Positions 19,843 through 30,510 of a stretch of 41,376 bases of DNA are shown here, one piece after another. The stretch lies in NCBI GenBank assembly GCA_003427395.1, contig BFEA01000271.1:930752-972127 (forward strand), written 5' to 3'. The translations under genes were made by a program, and so were the position numbers. How positions within the stretch are numbered: position 1 is the first letter of the stretch; every line of letters begins with the position of its first letter. Under the pieces are notes generated by a model. It did no database searches and was not told the DNA's origin. It saw nothing but the letters and a program-made list of their open reading frames with translations. This DNA is from Chara braunii (taxonomy: Eukaryota > Streptophyta > Charophyceae > Charales > Characeae).

Positions 19843-20168
19843 GTGGCACTGTTGCCGGGGATAACGGAAGCCTACCGTTGTCCCTGGTGGAACGACATCT
19901 GGGTGTGAGTGTGAGATGGAAGTAGGCATAGGAAGAAAGAATGAGATTGGGTATTGATTTGTATATGATTAATTACGAGTGAGAAAAAGACCGACGACTC
20001 TTAAGCGGTCGGTTGCCTGCCCAGCAAAGGAGAACTATGAGGGGATGGCCCTACCTAGTTCAGATACACATCCTGGGGGAACTAGGTAGGACATACGGTA
20101 GAGAGTTCGCCGAGGTAGCCTACTGAGTATACGAGTGTTTTTTTTCTCTTACAGGAAGGCAGAAAGAG
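19843..20168 (+). promoter_or_regulatory. Leader of the gypsy element: strong hairpins and a 3' splice site
   Basis: Stem 19858-19867/19875-19884 has ten pairs including one G-T. ACCGAC/GTCGGT follows near 20001-20024. CCTACCTAGTTC at 20050-20061 pairs perfectly with GAACTAGGTAGG at 20079-20090 (12 bp). A T-rich tract ending CTCTTACAG (AG at 20153-20154) then resembles a 3' splice site, 15 bp before the gag ATG. Leader hairpins are common near retroelement packaging and dimerisation signals, so this role is possible but unproven. No clear primer-binding site was found. Confidence 0.5.
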
Positions 20169-21854
20169 ATGTCTGTCAAGATGCCAGAACCCACTGACAT
20201 AGTGGATGGTGCGGGAAGGACCCTGACACTGGAGGACCTTATTGCGGCCATTGATAGGCATAAAAAGACGTCGAGCAATGTCCCAAAAATTGATACATTC
20301 GACTTCAGTGGAGAAAAAGTTTCAGACTGGCTGAATCTGGTGGAGCAAGCGATGGTGGGTTTCTCAGATGAGGTGAAGTTCCAACGAATTCTGAAATATG
20401 TACTTCACGGGCATCATCAAGAAGTGGGAAAGGTTGTGGATGCCGCCCACGATAGCTAGGCAAGGTTCAGAGAGGGCATGCAGCGCAAGTACCGGTTGGG
20501 TGATGGGTTGCTAACCACCGCGGACCTCGAGGCCATGAACAAGGATGACTTCACTACGATAGGGGCATTTGTACAAGAATTCAAGAAAAGGGGGAGGAAA
20601 GTTCATGGGATCTCGGAAGAGGCGCAATGTGCCATTTTTCTGAGATTGCTCACGACGTTAGAAGCCTCCGAATTGACGAGCCATGGAGGGGGCAGTGCGA
20701 AGCTTACCCGCGCCACCATTGATAAGGGAGTAGAGGATGGGAGCTTGGACCAAGTAGAGAAGCACCTGATGCACTTGCAGAGAAGGAAAAGGAAGGAAAG
20801 GGATGCTACCGCATCTGGGACCCCGGGGGTAAAGAGGATCATTACCGATGTGCTCGCGGAACTAGGCTATGGCCAGGACGCCGAGGTACAAAAGAAGGTA
20901 GAGACCGTAGTCCAAAGTCGGGGAAAGGAGGCAGGGGGTGAAGATACCAGGCAGAAGGACTACGGTGAGGAGGAGACGGGATCACAAGTGCTTACCAAGG
21001 CCCAGCGCAAGCAGCGTAACTTGTTGCTAGGAGGTCAAGGCTCGGGGAAGGGACAAATCCCGTAGGCAATTGCTGCCCCACCGGCTGCCGCCACAACAGC
21101 ACAAACGTCAGCAGGGCCCTCACAGAAGGGGCCGCCACCAGCCTATGGACATTGGGTGCCGTATTGTCAAATGTCACCCTGGCCTACCCGTAATCATTGC
21201 AATTCATGCGGAATGGGTCAAGCCCATTCAGGACAGATGGTCCCATATCCGGGCCCATCAGCAAGCGCAGGGCCGCCAAGTTTCCCAGCGACCCAGGGTC
21301 AGTTTGCGGCCCAGCCTCCTACCTCGCAGCAAGCTTCGTAGGCCAGCGTGGCAGGAGGGGGAGCTCAAGGGCAAGGAGGACAAGGCAATGGTGGTAGGGG
21401 ACAAGGAGGACGCGGAGGTGGCGGTCGGGGACGGAACGGCGGGGGACGTGGGGGTGGATGGAATGGTCAAGGGAGCCAGAGCCAAGGTAACCAAAGCACT
21501 CAGGAAGGGGGCCAAGGGTACGGGAGGCCCCGCTTTGATTGGCGAAGTGCCACCTGCCGGCATTGTGGCGTTGTGGGCCACACCATTCGGTTTTGCCAGC
21601 AACGGCGGGACGATGAGCTCGTGGGCCTAATCTCCACAAATATGGATGGAGACATATATGATAAATTTGGGAAGTATATTGATCCAAAGATCCCAGGTGG
21701 GGTTAGGCAGGAAGCTCAAAGGCGAGCAGTGGCAGGGCCGGCGCCTCCGGCAGTGTTCAGACTATGGCAAGAGAGGGAGGACCCGCCCACGAGGATTGAA
21801 GAGGTCACGGGGGAGAGTGAGGAGGTGACCCAGCGACTAAAGGCTGGACTATAA
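20169..21854 (+). pseudogene. gag: Ty3/gypsy Gag, one frame with three TAG stops
   Basis: The start ATG at 20169 follows the splice-like site and begins the Gag-like sequence. Residues about 40-60 hold IDTFDFSGEKVSDWLNL and the capsid region continues past a stop to ARFREGMQRKYRLGDG, matching the Gag pattern of W, F and a charged helix. All parts stay in one frame to 21854, broken by TAG near 20457, 21063 and 21339. The 20457 stop sits where Trp would be expected. A Gly/Gln/Arg-rich linker (about 21348-21530) precedes a canonical zinc knuckle, CRHCGVVGHTIRFC. The role would be assembly of the particle and RNA binding. A frameshift near 21830-21850 moves the continuing sequence to another frame. 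Confidence 0.88.
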
Positions 21855-22936
21855 AAAAAGAACCAATAGTCGTTGAATCGGATGACGAGGACTCCCAGGG
21901 GGTGGGAGGATCAGTCATAACCACCCTGGAGAAAATGGAAGACCTGCTGGGAAAGTTGGGAAGGTATCAGCAAAGGCTAAAGGAATTGTGTGATGAAGTT
22001 CAAGGGTGGAGGGCCCACCTTCCAAAGGTCTTCCTCTATGAGTCCGGGCCAGTACCGACGTCAGGGCAGCAAAGCTATCCCGGTGTCGCGACGGTAGGGT
22101 CGGGCCCTAGATCAGGAATGACATTCAGGCCACCTACGCCGCATGGGTGGGCACCGCAAGCGGCACAAACCAGGAGTCAAAGTAAGGCTGGCCCTAGTCA
22201 GACGCCAAGTCAGGCGCCGAGGCAGGCGCCTCCTCGAAAGAGACCTGAACCTGAGCGTAGGAAAAAGGTGGTTGAGGTCCCGGAGGAAGAAAAAGAGGAT
22301 GATGATGATACGGAGGACAAGAGGCTCCGTCAAGACGAAGATCGGCGGACGGAATTGAGAGCCCAGAGGAGAGGGGCCCAGGAGAAAGTTGAGCCAGGTC
22401 CACAGGACATCGTGCCCAAGAAGAGGAAGTACGCAGTCAGGTTAGAGGAAGGCTTTGATGTAGAGAGGATGGTGGACAGGCTCCTTGAAGGTCACAATGA
22501 CCTTATGAATCTAAAAGACATTCTAACGTCCACCCCAAGACTTCGAGACGGACTAAAAGGGCGATTGTCTCGAAGGTTAGTACCCAACGTCCGTCTGAGT
22601 GTGATCCTGCCACGGGAGGTAGGATGGGCACAAGCTGGAACAAGGATGGACTAGAAGGGTGCAGCATGCAGGTTGGTGGTGAAAGACAAAAAGTGTGTTG
22701 CGATGATGGATACAGGCGCCGAGATGAACATCATCAGAGAAAGGGATGCTCTCATGCTTGGTCTGGAGATTGACCGTGCGGATCATGGCGTGTTGCATGG
22801 GGCTAACTGCAAGGCAGTTTTTTGTGGCACGACATCCAATGTAATTATAGAGATTAGTAAGGTGCAGGCAAGAACCTGTTTTTTCGTCATGCTAGACGTC
22901 GGTCAAGATCGTTCATGTGCAAGACGGAGACTTTGA
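21843..22936 (+). pseudogene. Gag-Pol linker and retropepsin-like protease
   Basis: After the frameshift the frame reads an acidic stretch (VVESDDEDSQG). A coiled-coil-like segment (LEKMEDLLGKLGRYQQRLKE) and a Pro/Gln/Arg and Glu/Asp-rich linker follow. TAG at about 22652 interrupts it. The protease follows with MMDTGAEMNII, the DTG/DTGA signature of aspartic proteases, which cleave the polyprotein. The frame ends at 22936 where it shifts again. An alternative is that the long linker is only a spacer, as its low complexity hides any domain. Confidence 0.8.
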
Positions 22937-24960
22937 TCTTCAATAAGCACGATGGGATGATGATATTACTCCTAAGTGATCTGGCTTGTGGGAACTATGA
23001 AGTTATCACCTGCCGAAACACGGGGTCAGGCAGCGAGCGGAATAGGCCTAATCCCAACTCATTCACTTATGTGGAGTCAGAGAATGAGCGGAGGAGGCTT
23101 TGGGAGGAGCCCGAGGAGGAAGGTGGGGCGGAGGTGATGTCGCTTAGTCTTACAGATGTAAACATGGCTATGGAGATCGTGGTGGCACATAAGATGGCAG
23201 ACCCAAAGACCATCAAGGCGCTGCGGGAGCAAGTCTTGGAAAACCCTCAAGTGGGAGAAGTGGAGTTGATCTATCAGCTTCCAAGAGGGAGAGGCGGGTT
23301 TGCGATGGCACAGACACAAACAACAAGCCGACCTTTTTTAGGGGACGGCTTAAGCAGGGCGTCCAAAGGCGGTACAAGACGGTAGATAAGAAGTGTCGCC
23401 CTGTTCCCATGCTCGTTACAGAAGACGAGGAGGCTTATTACGAGTAGGAACGAGGGTTAATACGGCGTATGCGAGAGCAGTCGCGAAATGATCCATGCCG
23501 TATCAACGAGGAAAACAAAGGGAAGCTGATAGTTGGAGAGTCGGGTTTCCTTTCACCCCAAGAGAAGGCCTTGATGGTGCAGCTGATGAAGAAGAGGCAT
23601 CGTGCATATGCTTTTAATGATGATCAACGTGGAAGGCTGGATGTGGATAAGATTCCGATGATTCATATCCACACCGTCCCCCACGAACCTTGGTATCTAA
23701 GGGGCGCGCGGTATCCGAATCCTGACGAGGAGAAGATGGCGGTGGACTATCTAGATGGCAAGATGCGCACGCATGTTGCTGGCTACTTTAGCGGACCGTA
23801 TGCATCCCCTTGGTCTTCTTTATTAAGCCAAATGGGACGATGCGGTGGGTACATGATTTGCAGCGGTTGAATGCGGTGATAGTGCGAGATGCAGGAACCC
23901 TGCCGAATGCAGATGCATTGTCAGAATCATGCGCAGGGAGGCCTATAATTTCGCTTATACACCTCTATTCTGGGTATGACCAGTTTCCTGTATACCCGCC
24001 TGATAGGCCAGTAACGGCGATGCACACTCCAAGGGGGCTGATTCATATAAATATGGCCCCTCAGGGTAGGACAAATGCAGTGGCAATGGTGCAACGACAC
24101 ATGATCAGGGCCATGCAAACAGTCAGTCCACACATCGCTCAGCCTTACATTGATGACTTGGCGGTCAAGGGCCCAAAGGAGGAAGAGGAGGATGAATTAA
24201 TGCCCGGAGTAAGGCGTTTTGTCTGGAAGCATATCCATGACCTCGATCGGGTCTTAGGCGTGTTAGAGGAGTACAACCTTATTGCGAGTGGGTCAAAATT
24301 CAAGCACTGCATGAAAGAAGCTACCATTCTAGGTTTTGTCTGTAATGAGAACGGTCGGAGGCCAGATATGAAAAAGACAGACAAAATCCTAGAGTAGTCA
24401 GTGTCTTTCCACTCCATAACGGATGTGAGAAGTTTTCTTGGCACCTGCGGATTTTGGAGGAGCTTCGTGAAAGACTTCGCCGCCAAGACCGAGCATTTAA
24501 GGAAACTGGTGCGCCAGGACCAGGAATGGGTTTGGGGTGAAGACCAGGAAGAAGCGGTGACCCAGATGAAGGGGGAATTCAAGGAAGGAGGATTAGTACT
24601 GGGGGCGCGTAATAATGAAGGGACTGAGGAAAAAACTTTCATCATCGAGACGGACGCTGGGCCGACTGCCTTGGGAGGAGTCTTAATTCAGGCAGATGCT
24701 GAAGGCAAAGAGAGGCCACTAAGGTTTGAAAGTCGAACTCTTACTCTCAGTTTAAGAAGGAGATGCTTGCGGTACTCCACTGCCTAAGGATCTTCTGGAA
24801 CTATGCCTTCGGCAGGAGGTTCATATTGAGGGTAGACGCCACGACACTTGCCTGTTCCCTGAAGAATTATACTCCATCTGACCCAACCGTCGCTCGATGG
24901 TTGACGTACATTTGAATGTTTAACTTTGAGTTGGAGAGGATTCCAGGGAACAAGAACAGG
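22915..24960 (+). pseudogene. pol: Reverse transcriptase and RNase H of the gypsy element, frameshifted
   Basis: Three pieces cover the domain. The first (22915-23385) holds the linker after the protease. The second (23469-23870) begins the reverse transcriptase, with a frameshift near 23815. The third (23810-24397) carries LYSGYDQFPVYPPDRPVTAM and the catalytic YIDDLAVKGP. TAG at 24395 is followed in frame by the connection (DVRSFLGTCGFWRSFVKDF) and RNase H (FIIETDAGPTALGGVLIQ). A small deletion near 24745 shifts the frame, after which QFKKEMLAVLHCLRIFWNY and a TGA at the Trp position of LTYI-MFNFELERIPG are seen. YIDD in place of the commoner YLDD is a known variant. Copying of RNA into DNA was the ancestral role. 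Confidence 0.9.
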
Positions 24961-26690
24961 TCGCCGATGGCCTAACTGGGACGACTTGGATCAAGAGTCG
25001 ATTGAAGACACTCCACCAGTTGACGGTTTTTTTTACCAGGAAGAGGACGTTCGACTCCATATAAACAAGTGGTCTTTGCGAGTGCCCAGCTGTGTCAGCC
25101 ACCCAATATGGATAACGCCGAGAGGATATGAGCAGAAGGCTGATTTAGTCCTTAAGCCATTTCAGGAGGAAGATCCATGGGGAGGCAAGGATGTTCATTG
25201 GATGATGAAATTGGCGCTGGCAGGTACACATGGCTTGGTGGAAGAAGTAAGAACGATAGAGGAGGGCCCTACTCAGGTAGAGGAGCATGAGCAACTAATG
25301 GGAGGGGTGTATCTACTCACGAATACGCTTCTGCAAGGGGACTTTGACTGAGAGCGCTCCTTAAGTCCAGTTGAGGGCGAGGACCTCGTTCCTGAGAGTC
25401 AGGACGATGAGTTCGAAGAAGGGGAGATTAAGGAGGCGTTCCGGGCAGCGGAGAATGATGGGATCTATCTTGAGCTAGGCCTACTCCTATCCTGTGAGAT
25501 AAGGGACAGAGATGCAAGTGTTAAAGCTCAGAAGATGCGGCATCTCTATGTGGTGAGGGATGACCACTTGTTCATAAAACGACAAGTCGGGAATCCCAAG
25601 CGGATCGTATGTAGCAGGAACCGGCAAATCGACATTATAGCGGCATTGCATGATGGTATAGCAAGAGGGCACAGGGGGATAGGTGCCACATGTGCAAAGA
25701 TAAGTGAACTATACCATTGGGATGAAATGTTGAGCATGGTCATCAAGTACTGTCAATCTTGTGTCCCTTGCCAAGAGAGGTCGACACAAAGGCCAGGGGA
25801 GCCTCTACACCCAAGGCTGGAAAGTGAGGTGGGCACAGTTGTACATCTGGACCTACTCTTCATGCCAGCTGCGGAGAATGGGTGTAACTACATCTTCGAT
25901 GCACGAGATAACCTTATGGGGTTTGTGGACGGGCGAACTATTCGCACGAAGACCGGCCTAATTTTGGCCAGTTGTATCAAAGAATATTACTTACGCTACC
26001 CTTTCGTTAAAGAGTTCGTGATGGATCGGGGGTCTGAGTTCACCTGTAACGAGGTGCAGACCTTGCTACCCTGATATGGCGTGGTAGCGAACTATACCCC
26101 CGCTGCACACCCTTAGGCCAATGCACTTGTGGAAAGGGGACATAGTACCATCACGAACCTCCTAGCTAAGTGGACGGAAGGTAGACCCGGTCAGTGGCCA
26201 AAGTTTCTATGAGCGGCCTTCTTCGTGGAGAATATCACGGTAAAGAGGACTACCAAGTACGCACCTGTCACTCTGTGGTATGGAAGGCATGCCACATTCC
26301 CCATCGACAGCTTCCTGAAGACTTGGAGGCGCCAGGATTTGGAGACGAACCTGTCGTTTGAAGAGTTGCTCGATATTTGAGCACGGCAGGTGGGCGCGAC
26401 TGAGGAAAGGATATGAGAGGCCTCCAAGTATGTAGAGAGGAGTCGAATGGAGGATAAGATGTGGTGGGATCAGATGGCGCGAGTGCGGAAGGAGCCCTTG
26501 GCAGTTGGTTACATCGTGTTGCTCTCAGGAAAAACAATGGTCACGGAAGCTCGGCAAAAGGTGGTTGGGACCCTACAGGCTTGTACGATGCGACGAGTTT
26601 GAGGCTTACCAGATCGAGGAGCTCAGTGGAACGGAATGGAAAGATTGGGTATCTGGGACGAGACTAAAGAAATTCGTGGCCAGGGAATAG
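24961..26690 (+). pseudogene. Integrase with C-terminal domain, several CGA-to-TGA-like stops
   Basis: An acidic linker (24926-25351) leads past TGA to the integrase frame. The zinc-binding domain shows HDGIARGH and CQSCVPC. The catalytic core shows VVHLDLLFMP (first Asp), FVMDRGSEFT (second Asp) and ALVERGH (Glu), so the DDE triad is retained. Stops at about 26072 (TGA), 26115 (TAG), 26210, 26378 and 26414 (TGA) lie in otherwise continuous sequence. The TGA stops sit where Arg is expected, which suits CGA to TGA change. The C-terminal end (26505-26690, shifted frame) contains KRWLGPYRLVRC and ends LKKFVARE. No chromodomain was recognised. Confidence 0.88.
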
Positions 26691-26742
26691 GTAAAGCCAC
26701 AATCCCTTTCTAAGTAAACCCTCGTTCTGAGTATCGCAGATT

Positions 26743-29060
26743 ATGGCTAGGCTGGATAGAAAGAGGGAGGGGCTGGGTGTGTCTGAGATGGAGTGTGTGT
26801 TTGCTCTAAGGCTGTGGAGCCTGTATGCTGATCCTGTTGTGTGTTTGTCAGGTTCTTTCCGCCTGATGTGCAGGTCTGACTTATTGAAGACAGCCATGCG
26901 GAGGGGCGGGAGGGACACACGACCACGACAGAGACCTCTCGGTGCATCTGGAGGGGGAGAGCGGCATGCACCCTTCAGGAGAGAGCCTACACCCGTATTT
27001 GACGACGACAACATCGAGCTCTTCCTAGACGTCTACCGAGATCATACGACCCAGAGAGGATGGGACGTATCTGAGAGGATACGACACTTGAGGGGGATTG
27101 GGCGATTTGAGGAGCCCATCGTGCAAATCAGGAACGAGGCGTTGACCTGGCCAGAGGTGGAGGCAAGAATGCAGAGGTTGAGGTCTTCGCCTGTGGGGCA
27201 TGATGGGCTACGTATCCGCATGAAGGAAGGGAATTCAGAGGAATTCATCCCAGCATATGAGCAGTATATGAGTGATCAGGGGGTTCAGAGGGATGAGTGG
27301 ATGCAGACCCTACTCATTTGGACCAGAGGGGCGGAGCGGCCACTAGCGAGGCAGATCCAGGATCGAGCATGCGACTGGGAGGATTGTCGGGCTCAGCTGA
27401 GGGAGGCATTTTGACGGCCAGAACCAGGCAGGCCAGAACCTAGAGTCGATAGAAGGCGACGAAGCAAGAGGTTAAGAAATCTGGAGCCAAGAGAGCCAAT
27501 TGCGACAAAGGAAGGCCGGAAGGCTTTGGCACAGCGAGAAGGAGGGCGAGCAGGACCTACTTGGGCATTGGAGTCCTTCCCTGCTTGTGGACTTCGGCAG
27601 GTGAAGTTCCGTCAGGTTACTGAGAGCGATCTACGAGGACCTTCGCCGCAGTTATCGAAGCAGGAGGAGGGGGAATTGTCAGCAACATCATTCAGGAGTC
27701 TAGAGGCCCATCTTGATGCTTCCCAGTGGGAGGCCCCTTCAATAAGGGTAGGCCCAACGGATCCACCAGGAGAGGAGCCGACATGCCTCGGGCATGAGGC
27801 TGAGCCACGCGGGCAGGAGCAGTTGCATACTGGGGAGGTTATTATGATAGAGGGTGATACTCCCCCCTGCACTCCAACTCGAGTCCAGCTGCGGTAGTCT
27901 TGGCCAGAGGGAGTCCCGGAGCCGGACAGCCAGGAGATTCCAGCACCCCCGCCAGAAGCCACTGTGTCACCCAGACAGGGGGTTGAGGCGTGGGGACCGG
28001 AAGAGGGATGGAGGAGTGAGCCCCTCGTAGTCATTGACTCGCGCCTAGCTGCTTATGCAGCTGAGCACCCTTATATTGAGGGGCCTATTCTGGTGGGGCC
28101 ATCACCTGGGTCAGCGCACGTTGAGCCAGAGGGGGGCACGCAGGCTCCAGCCAGGGAGGTCCGGGGAGTGGGAGCCGAGAAGGTGCCATATGAGGCTGCG
28201 GAGGCAAAGTCTGCCAGGATACAGGCCCGCCTTGCGGAGATACATGAGCAGAGGGACAGGATGGAGGCTGCAGGGATAGCGCCGACACCACCAGCTGACC
28301 CCAAGACAAGAGAGCAAAGGATTGACGAGTTGTGTGCCAGATATAAGGATCGAAGGGAGGCAGCCCGCCAGAGGTCACAAGAGGCAGGGCAGGCAAATGA
28401 GAGGGCAAATGAGGCGATAGAGATCGGGGAGTTGGGATTTTCTGCTGACAGGGGGGTCATCGAAGCAAGCAGTCACCACGTCCTTTCAGAGGTATACTCT
28501 GCTCAGTGACGAGTTGGCAATCAGGAAGGGAGAGGTGGAGTAGCTGACTGCTCAACTTGCAGGCCTGGCGGACTCGCCTGGAAGCAAGGGAAGCTGAGTG
28601 GGGGAATAAGCTCAAGGAGATGTCAGCTGCAATGGAAAGACTTTCGGCTACCAAGGTGGTCGATTGGACTGAACAGAGCAAGTATGGCATCCAAGGTAAA
28701 GGGATGCAGGGACTGTTTGGCCAGGAGGAGGCAACGAAAACATCTCAGCAAGAGAAACTAGGGAAGGTGTTTCTGGACCTGACCGAGGTAGAGGTTAGAA
28801 GAGAGGATAACAAAGGAATCTTTGAGTTAAAGGCTCCCACTGAGTTAGCCACGCAGCAGGAGGCCCCTATTTCAGCAAGCGCCCCTATGGAGGCGCCGAC
28901 TCAGGAGCCGCAACCTGCCCCGGCGGAGGAAGAAGCGACGAGAGAGTCGCTAACGATCCTTTTGGAGGTACAAGAAGGGACCCTTACTGGAGCAGTGGTA
29001 CCACCTCAGCCTGAGGCACAAGGGAAAGAGTCATCGCGCCTGGACGAGTTGGTGGCCGCC
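26743..29060 (+). pseudogene. Second Gag-like, coiled-coil-rich ORF downstream of pol
   Basis: One frame runs from 26743 to 28509 through TGA at 27415 and TAG at 27898, then shifts by a short deletion and continues in the frame of 28557. After a possible spliced leader (acceptor-like TGTCAG near 26850) the conserved part reads FDDDNIELFLDVYRDH, then GRFEEPI, then CDWEDCRAQLREAF. That W-x-x-C-x-x-x-L-x-x-x-F ending recalls the capsid end of Gag proteins. The rest is Pro/Glu-rich with long Arg/Glu/Gln helices (ARIQARLAEIHEQRDRM and later). It begins 52 bp after the integrase end. It may be an extra ORF of the same element or the gag of a nested one. Its 3' end meets the minus-strand gag fragment near 29060. 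Confidence 0.7.
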
Positions 29061-29345
29061 ATGGAAGTTGTGCATGTTGATGTTGGCCTCACCTGCCAAC
29101 TGATTCCTGAGAGGCATAAGAAAGCATCTCAGGTAGGAGGTGAGTAGAACTTGGGGGTTATAGCACACTCGAGGTATAAAAATCAGACACTCTAATGCGT
29201 CTATGACCTTTTTTACACACTTAAACTGCTTGCTATACAAAGTCAGGATCGCGTCAGTGACCTTTTGAGCCTCGTGAGGATCATGCCACCTGTCTTCCAC
29301 CAACTTGAGGAAGTCATCCAGTTTCTGTTTGACCGCCCAAGCCAA
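29058..29345 (-). pseudogene. gag: Minus-strand Gag capsid fragment
   Basis: The minus-strand frame from 29345 reads WAVKQKLDDFLKLVEDRWHD, then TDAILTLYSKQFKCVKKVID and YNPQVLLTSYLRC. These match the helical capsid region of gypsy Gag proteins in character. Similarity seems to end near MHNFHG (about 29060), where plus-strand ORF sequence begins. Together with the primer-binding site at 30014-30026 and the LTR at 30030-30510 it forms the truncated 5' end of a minus-strand LTR element. Confidence 0.6.
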
Positions 29346-30013
29346 TGGAAGGTCCCCGCCGATACTTATTTATAGACGTCCGGTCTCGTCTTCCCCATAG
29401 GGCTGACCTGCCCCTTAGAACCCCTCTATAGCGCAGTGAGCAGACAAAAGACAAAGCAGCAAAGCATGCGTGCTCTACTCCCGGTTGGTTGGCATGGTGA
29501 CCGTGACCCAGTGCTTCGTCCAATGCCCTTAAGATAGCACCACCCTCTCCTTCCAGATGCTCCATGTGAAGACTTACGACTCTCAAGGTTGAGCGCACGC
29601 GACTCCTCACATGAGTGGACTCTCAAGGCAGGGCACACATCCTTACAGTAAGAAGTGTCGAAGAGGGTAGATAAGGTTAGGTGCCACATACCTCAAAATA
29701 GTTGCTCGCAACCACAAATATTCGCAGCAGATGACCCAATGTTGATTGTGGTGACCAATCGCTGCTTCGGCACAAGCAACATTGCATCGTCGTTCCACCT
29801 CAACATCAATCACACATCAGATAGTTCTCATCACACTGCGAACACCCAATTTTCACCATTTAGTAGCCTTCCTGGCGATACCCCTCACCTCCTGGGTCGC
29901 CTCACTTGTCTTCACCATCCTCACTACGCACCTCCCACAGTTGCTCGCCCAACAGACCGCGTGCATATACCACAAAGGCAGAAGACAAGCGCCAAATGGG
30001 CGCACCGTACCAC
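29346..30013 (-). other. Leader of the minus-strand LTR element
   Basis: This stretch separates the primer-binding site from the gag fragment on the minus strand. A 98-codon frame at 29314-29610 (minus) could be part of an N-terminal Gag but shows no recognisable motif. Otherwise nothing is seen. Confidence 0.45.
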
Positions 30014-30026
30014 AACTCCGATACCA
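30014..30026 (-). other. Primer-binding site (initiator tRNA-Met type)
   Basis: On the minus strand the sequence is TGGTATCGGAGTT. The plant initiator tRNA-Met primer-binding site is TGGTATCAGAGC, so the match is strong over the first seven bases and good beyond. It lies 3 bp inside the LTR end, the expected place for priming minus-strand DNA synthesis. Confidence 0.7.
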
Positions 30027-30029
30027 AAT

Positions 30030-30510
30030 TGCAAGGAAAATGAGCGATAGTGAACTTTAGAAATCAAACAGCATCATATACATGAGACCAGATAGTCGTG
30101 ACCTCGAACCAATAGCAGAATTGCATCATGAGTTTTACCAAATAAGAGCACGACAACAACTCATAATTGACAATGCTGGAATATTCTCATCATCATCAAT
30201 GAAGAACCAATGTTGATATACTATCTGGCGCTCTGTACCCAAACTACAGATGGCAGATCCTATCTAGCCTAATCTACAATGCCGCCGATGACATCAACAG
30301 CTCCCCGAAGTACGAGCAGATCTCGGCCAAAGTCATACGCTTCAAGCACCAGGTATGTCTCTCGTATCACTCACAACCTCATTCCCCAACTCACAGATGC
30401 CACATGCACCCAAGGACCACCATGCGTCCCATCCAGCATACAACAACGTAACTCGGCTATGGCTGCCTGCTCCTTCCAGGTCGCCCGTGAGCTTGTGAGC
30501 GCTGAGGACA
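30030..30510 (-). mobile_element. 5' LTR, minus orientation, ~480 bp
   Basis: It begins TGTCCTCAGC at 30510 (minus strand) and ends TTGCA at 30030, the standard TG...CA ends. It matches the plus-oriented LTR at 6412-6893. The 91-bp satellite begins at the very next base (30511), so the element either inserted into the satellite or marks its edge. Confidence 0.8.

Noticed and set aside
28557-29147. Reading the plus-strand ORF to its stop at 29147 as one protein
   Set aside because: From about 29060 the minus strand carries a convincing Gag fragment, so the last codons are probably from the inserted element.
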